A DNA stretch of 64,000 bases from Myotis daubentonii (Eukaryota > Chordata > Mammalia > Chiroptera > Vespertilionidae): assembly GCF_963259705.1 (NCBI RefSeq), contig NC_081842.1, positions 67,158,787 to 67,222,786 of the forward strand. The letters are read 5' to 3'. Of the stretch, positions 58,961-64,000 are shown piece after piece. Positions within the stretch are counted from its first letter, which is position 1. The number at the start of each line of letters is the position of its first letter. The notes under the pieces were generated by a model, which saw only the letters and a list, made by a program, of their open reading frames with translations, had not been told where the DNA came from and ran no database searches. The position numbers were made by a program, and so were the translations under genes.

Positions 58961-60720
58961 TCATGCTTCTTAAATTAGGCCTGCCTTGCTATGAATTTCC
59001 CTCTTAGGAATGCTTTCGCTGTGTCCCATCAATTTTGGGTTGTTGTGTGTTCATTTTCATTTCTCTCAAGATATCTATTGATTTCTTCCTTGATCTCATT
59101 CATTTTTTTTTTTAAGTAACATTTTATTTAGCCTCCATTGTTTGTGTGTTTTTCATGTAATTGATTTCTAGTTTCATACCATTGTGGTCAGAGAAGATGC
59201 TTCATAGGATTTCAATCTTCTTGAATTTATTGACACTTGTCTTGTGTCCTAGCATGTGTTCTATCCTAGAAAATTTTCCATGTGCACTTGAAAATAATGC
59301 ATATTCTGCTACTTTGGGGTGAAATGCTCTGAAAATATCAGTTAAATCCATTGGCTCTATTATATCATTGAAGGCTGCTATTTCCTTATTGATTTTCTGT
59401 TTGGAAGATCTATCTATTGATTTCAATGGGGGTGTTAATAAACCCTACTATGACTGTATTGCTGTTGATCTCTCCCTTTATGTCCATCAAGATTTGCTTT
59501 ATATATTTAGGTGCTCCTATGTTGGTTGCATAAATGTTTATAAGGGTTATGTCCTTTTGATGTATTGCTGTCTTTATTATTATGCAATGTCCTTCTTTGC
59601 TTCTATGGCCTTTGTTTTAAACTCTATTTTGTCTGATAAGTATTGCTAACCCAGCTTTTTTTTTTTTCATGTTCATTTGTATGAAATGCCTTTTTCCAAC
59701 CCTTTACTTTCATTCTGTGCATATCTTTTGTTCTAAACTGGTTCTCTTATAGACAATATATATACAAGTCTTGTCTTTTTTTCCCTTTTCATTGAATTTA
59801 TTGGGGTGACACTAGATAACAAAATTATACAGTTTTCAGGTGCACAATTCTACAACTGAGTCTTGTTTTCTTATCCATTAAGCTATCCTATATCTTTTAA
59901 TTGGAGCATTTTAGCCATTTACATTTAAAGTGATTATTGATATATATGTATTTATTGCTGTTTTATTTTTTATAATGATGCTCCCCCCCCTTCTTCTTCT
60001 TAAAGAAGATGCTTTAACATTTCTTATAATACTTGTTTGGTGGTAATGAACTCCATTAGCTGTTTCTTGTCTGGGAAGCTCTTTATTTCACCTTCAATGT
60101 TAAATGATAGCCTTGCTGGGTAGAGTAGTCTTGATTGTAGGTCCTTGCTTTTCATCACATGGAATATTTTGTGCCAATGTCTTCTAGGCTGCAAAATTTC
60201 TGTTGAAACATCAGCTGATAGTCTTATGGGAGCTCTCTTGTAGATAAATAATTGTCTTCTCTTGCTGCTTTTAACATTCTTTTTTTGTCTTTAACCTTTA
60301 TCATTTTAATTTTGATGTGTCTTGGCGTGGGTCTCTTTGGGTTCTTCTTGCTTGTGACTCTTGGCACTTCCTAAACTTGTGTGTCTTTTTCTTTCACCAG
60401 GTTAGGGAAGTTTTCAGCCATTATTTCTTCAAGTAGGTTCTCAATTCCTTGATCTCTCTCTTCTCCTTCTGTTACCCCCATAATATGGATGTTGTTATGC
60501 TTCATGTTGCCCCAGAGGCCCCTTAGCCTATACTTATTTTTAAAAATTCTTTATTTTTTCTGCTTTGATTGGGTGTTTTCCTCTACTTTGTCTTCTAAAT
60601 CACTGATTTGATCTTCTGCTTCACCTAGCCTACTGTTGATTCTTTGTAACTTATTCTTCAATACAGATATGATATTCTTCATTTCTGGCTGATTTTTAAT
60701 GGTGTCTATGTCCTTTTTAA

Positions 60721-60931
60721 AAAATATATTTTTTATTGATTTCAGAGAGGGAGAGGGAGAGAGAGATAGAAACATCAATGATGAGAGAGAATAATTGATC
60801 AGCTGCCTCCTGCACACCCCCTATGGGGGATTAAGCCTGCAACCCAGTCATGTGCCCCTGACCAGAATTGAACCTGCAACTCTTCAGTCCACAGGCCAAC
60901 ACTCTATCCACTGAGCCAAACTGGTTAGGGC
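60721..60931 (-). mobile_element. Ves SINE
   Basis: Reverse copy with perfect 16-bp target duplication tctatgtcctttttaa at 60705-60720 and 60932-60947, inside the old L1 ORF1 region. Confidence 0.96.
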
Positions 60932-61429
60932 TCTATGTCCTTTTTAATGCTTGTTATCTATTTGTTGTAGTCCTCTCTAAGTATTTTGGACATCCTTATA
61001 ACCATTGTTTTCAACTCTGTATCTAGTGGCTTGCTTGCCTCTATTTCATGTACTTATTGTTCTGGGGTTTCTCCTATTCTTTCATTTGGGCCATGTTTCT
61101 TTGTCTCCCATTTTGCCTGCCCATCTGTATTGATTTCTGTGTATGAAATAGCCTTGGTAGCATGGCCTTATGTAGTAGGTGTTTTGTGGGGCTTAGTGGT
61201 GCTGTCTCCCTGGTCACCAAGATAGGTGCTACAAAAATGTTCTTTGTGTCAGCTATGTGAGCCCTCCTATTAGAGTTGAGTCTTGGTTGTTGTTGGCCCA
61301 TGCATGGGGGAAGGTTGCTCCTCCAGCTGGCTACGAGGATGGACCCTGACTACAATGTATGCACTGCTGTGTGGCATGGCCGTTGCTATAATTTTTTCTT
61401 TATATTAATCCCTAAAAGTAGTTTGTGTC

Positions 61430-62150
61430 AGTCTTAATTTTATTTTTTAATTTCCATCCATCCATCCATCCATCCATCCCTCTCCCTTTGGACAAGCATA
61501 AGCTTCTTCTCTGTATATATGGGTTTGTTTTTGTTTTGTTTTTTTATTTATTCTTTTTTTTTTAGATTCCACATATAAATGAAATCATAATGGTATTTGT
61601 CTTTCTGTCTGATTTCTTTCACTTAGCATAATACCCTCAAGGTCCATCCATGTTGTCACAAATGGCAAGATTTTATTATTTTTTATTGTATATCCACATA
61701 CCACATTTTAGAACATATGTTTTTATTGATTTTAAAAAGAAAGGAAGGGAGAGGGAGAGAGAGATAGAAACATCAATGAGAGAGAAACACCCATCGGCTA
61801 CCTCCTACTGGGGATTGAGCTCACAACCCAGGCATGTGCCCTGACTAGGACTTGAACCAGCAACCTCTTGGTGCATGGGATGAGGCCCAATCAATTGAGC
61901 AACACCAGCTGGACCATATACCACATTTTTATCCATTCATCTGTCGATGGACACATAAGTTGCTTACATATCCTGGCTATTGTAAATAATGCTTCAATGA
62001 ACATAGGGGTGCATTTATCTTTTTTAAATAGTGTTCTTGTATTCTTTGCGTAAATGCCCAGAAGTGGTATTGCTGGGTATTATTGCAGCTCCATTTTTAA
62101 TGTTTTGAGGCCTCCCTATACTGTTTTCTAGCTACTGCTATAGTCCCCTG
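61430..62150 (-). repeat. Old L1 ORF2/3' end (reverse)
   Basis: gattccacatataaatgaaa, tcacttagcataataccctc, gaacataggggtgcatttat and ctatactgttttctag are reverse L1. A (CATC)n run lies at 61455-61480 and a Ves SINE interrupts the fragment. Confidence 0.7.
61711..61914 (-). mobile_element. Ves-like SINE
   Basis: Reverse SINE (gtttttattgattttaaaaa tail, gattgagcaacaccagctgg head variant) flanked by cataccacattttta-type repeats at about 61695-61710 and 61915-61931. Confidence 0.85.
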
Positions 62151-62864
62151 CAGTTTAGTTTCCCTTGGTTCCAAATTGTAGTCTGAACCTGGTAATCAGA
62201 TTTGGGAGATACCTAAATCCTACTAATAAATTATTTTTCTGCTCTTATTTGCTGGCAGATTTCTGTTGCTTTCAGGTAAAAATCTCGCCAGACCCCCACA
62301 TTCTCTTTTCTTCTTTATTTCACTCACATCCCACAGCTATCTTGGAACTTCACTGTTCACAGACCTCCTAAAACCACCTCTGAACACCCAGACTTCATCC
62401 TGTTGCCTCTCTCCTTTCCCCTACTTTTTATCTCTTTATTCCTCAGGTAAACATTATCTTTCTCTTAAAAAGCTATAATTCCTCCTCTCTAGTGATGATG
62501 GCAAGGTTGGGGAGGGGGAGGGCAAATACAGGATTCCATTTTGCAAATATTGGGGAGGCTAAAATAAAACTGGGCATTTACATGTTAATTTTGGGGGAGC
62601 ATAGCATATGCTTCCAGTTAGGTTAATTAAAAGAGTGTGAGTCACTTTGTCCACAAAGGGCAGTTAAACCTAGAGGTACAGAAACAGTCAGTTATTCCTG
62701 TTTTCGATGGCTTATCTTCATGGCTGTTTAGTGGGGATCCAGAAATACCAGTTCTCAGGATTAATACTGTCCTAGAGTAACATATAGGCTTGCTGCTTGG
62801 GTCTCCAAGCTGCCCTGTTTCTGGCACAAAGAAGGAACCCAGCACGGATAAAAACAAAGCACAA

Positions 62865-63087
62865 GCCCTAACCGGTTTGGCTCAGTGGATAGAGCATCGG
62901 CCTGCGGACTCAAGGGTCCCAGGTTCGATTCCGGTCAAGGGCATGTATCTTGGTTGCGGGCACATCCCCAGTGGGGAGTGTGCAGGAGGCAGCTGATCAA
63001 TGTTTCTCTCTCATCGATGTTTCTAACTCTATATCCCTCACCCTTTCTCTCTGTAAAAAATCAATAAAATAAAATAAAAAAATAAAA
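62865..63087 (+). mobile_element. Ves SINE, well preserved
   Basis: Forward copy with head gccctaaccggtttggctca, B box ggttcgattccgg and a long A-rich tail. Perfect 17-bp target duplication ataaaaacaaagcacaa at 62848-62864 and 63088-63104. Confidence 0.97.
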
Positions 63088-64000
63088 ATAAAAACAAAGC
63101 ACAAAAGAGATGAAGATTGACTCTTTGGTCCACAGGGACTCAGAGTAAGATCGTGATTGGTGGGTGGCTGTGGCTCTGTGAAACACTGAAGAAAATCTGC
63201 CAACTTCCCAGTTTTACTTCGTGTCAACCCTGCCTGCTGACTTACACAGACAAATGGAGGCCTGGACAATTCATGAGGGAAAACAAAAATTAAAAACCTC
63301 TTGCTTCAATTTTCAGTATTGTCAAGAAGTCATACATGAAGCTCCTAAAGTGCATGGTCAAATGACCTGGCTGTGGAAGTACGACTACAATATTTAGCAA
63401 TTGTTCTTGTTGTTGATTAAAAGAGGTGCTCTTGTGGGAGGGAGAGTGGTTTAGCAGAAACACCCTGAGGAAATATCCTCAGGAACCTGAGTTATGTTCC
63501 TGGCTTTGCTTTAAGCTAGTTACATGATTTTGAAGAAATCATTTATTTCATTGGCTCTCAGTTTTCCCTCCTGTTAAGTGAGAAGAGATTGGGTGACTTA
63601 ACAGATCCCGTTAGCTCTTCAGTTTAAATACAGTCCCCTTTCTTGTGGTTTCGAGGGACAGTTTAAATGTTTTTTGTAGTGATGTAAAAAAAGAACAGGA
63701 AAAGTCTCAAGTACAAGCCCAATTACACATCTGTAGCTAAGTAGACTTGACATGCACAATCCTTCATCCTCCCCTATTGGTATTAAAATTCTATAACAAA
63801 ACCTTGAAAATAGGGAGACCAGATTTCTAGTAACTGAGATGACCCACCATGGCTCTGAATCAGGAAGTAAGGAATAAAAACTATCTCCTGAGATATAGAA
63901 GAAGGAGTGTCTGCGGCAGCAAAGCCTCACACAACCTGAGGAGATCAACTAGAGAAGAGAAAGAACCTTGGTGGGCTGACAGTATACATAAAAGACTTGA

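Larger units (their letters stand above)
53470..61410 (-). mobile_element. Old near-full-length L1, invaded
   Basis: Reverse L1 read right to left: 5' UTR-like (about 60950-61410), ORF1 C-terminal region (about 59985-60700), ORF2 (58400-59660 and 55046-55940), and the 3' part of ORF2 (53470-54380). Insertions are removed in this reading: SINE 60721-60931, SINE pair 58490-58960, HAL1-like 55940-58382 and L1 54381-55045. Frames are broken by stops and shifts throughout. Confidence 0.75.
40076..64000 (-). other. SIDT1: SIDT1 intron 1 (part)
   Basis: At least 23.9 kb without a recognisable exon, CpG island or signal peptide, so exon 1 and the promoter lie further right. LINE and SINE insertions dominate. 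In 40280-41230, 44710-45000, 45190-45940, 46340-46590, 46900-47270, 49020-49590, 50110-51190, 62160-62850 and 63105-64000 I recognise little (a MIR-like stretch at about 63495-63585). Confidence 0.8.

Noticed and set aside
40076..64000. Search for SIDT1 exon 1 with signal peptide
   Set aside because: No matching coding segment, donor or CpG island was found, so exon 1 is inferred to be outside the window.

Overview
This window is nuclear DNA of a placental mammal, almost certainly a vespertilionid bat. Two kinds of sequence point to this. There are more than a dozen tRNA-derived Ves SINEs (minus-strand copies end in the head motif ccactgagccaaaccggt). There are also at least eight bat-type Helitron segments with 5' ends near TCCTATATAATAAAAGG and 3' ends of a gtgcac hairpin followed by gggcctCTAG. 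Family names come from memory of consensus sequences; no search was run.

The one functional gene I can support is SIDT1 (SID1 transmembrane family member 1) on the minus strand. Thirteen internal coding exons lie between 40075 and 1059. Each has a GT donor and an AG acceptor, and the phases chain perfectly: 1182 bp, 394 codons, no stop. They encode the extracellular domain (exons 2-8), the first membrane helix (exon 9), a Ser/acid-rich cytoplasmic loop (exons 10-12) and the start of the next membrane segment (exons 13-14). Exon numbers assume one upstream exon, with the start codon and signal peptide, beyond position 64000. The 3' exons lie before position 1.

Layout by region: 1-4616 holds exons 14 to 11. 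4617-13673 is a large intron with a head-to-tail Helitron pair inside an older hAT element, another Helitron and a (CCTTC)n array. 13674-30261 holds exons 10 to 4 among an L1, SINEs, a SPIN-like hAT, a foldback MER20-like hAT and a mariner-type MITE. 30262-38621 is an intron with Helitrons and an RPL37A processed pseudogene. 38622-40075 holds exons 3 and 2, with a long GA microsatellite just upstream of exon 3. 40076-64000 is part of intron 1 and is dominated by LINE material: an old near-full-length L1 invaded by a younger L1, an ORF1-only HAL1-like element and SINEs, with a second HAL1-like copy beside it.

I see no operon, CRISPR array, tRNA gene, second active gene or new molecular system. 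The interest lies in transposon biology: composite Helitrons, a tailless SINE fragment with a perfect target-site duplication, foldback hAT elements, and HAL1 copies with apparent 3' transductions. Some of these sit close to SIDT1 splice sites.
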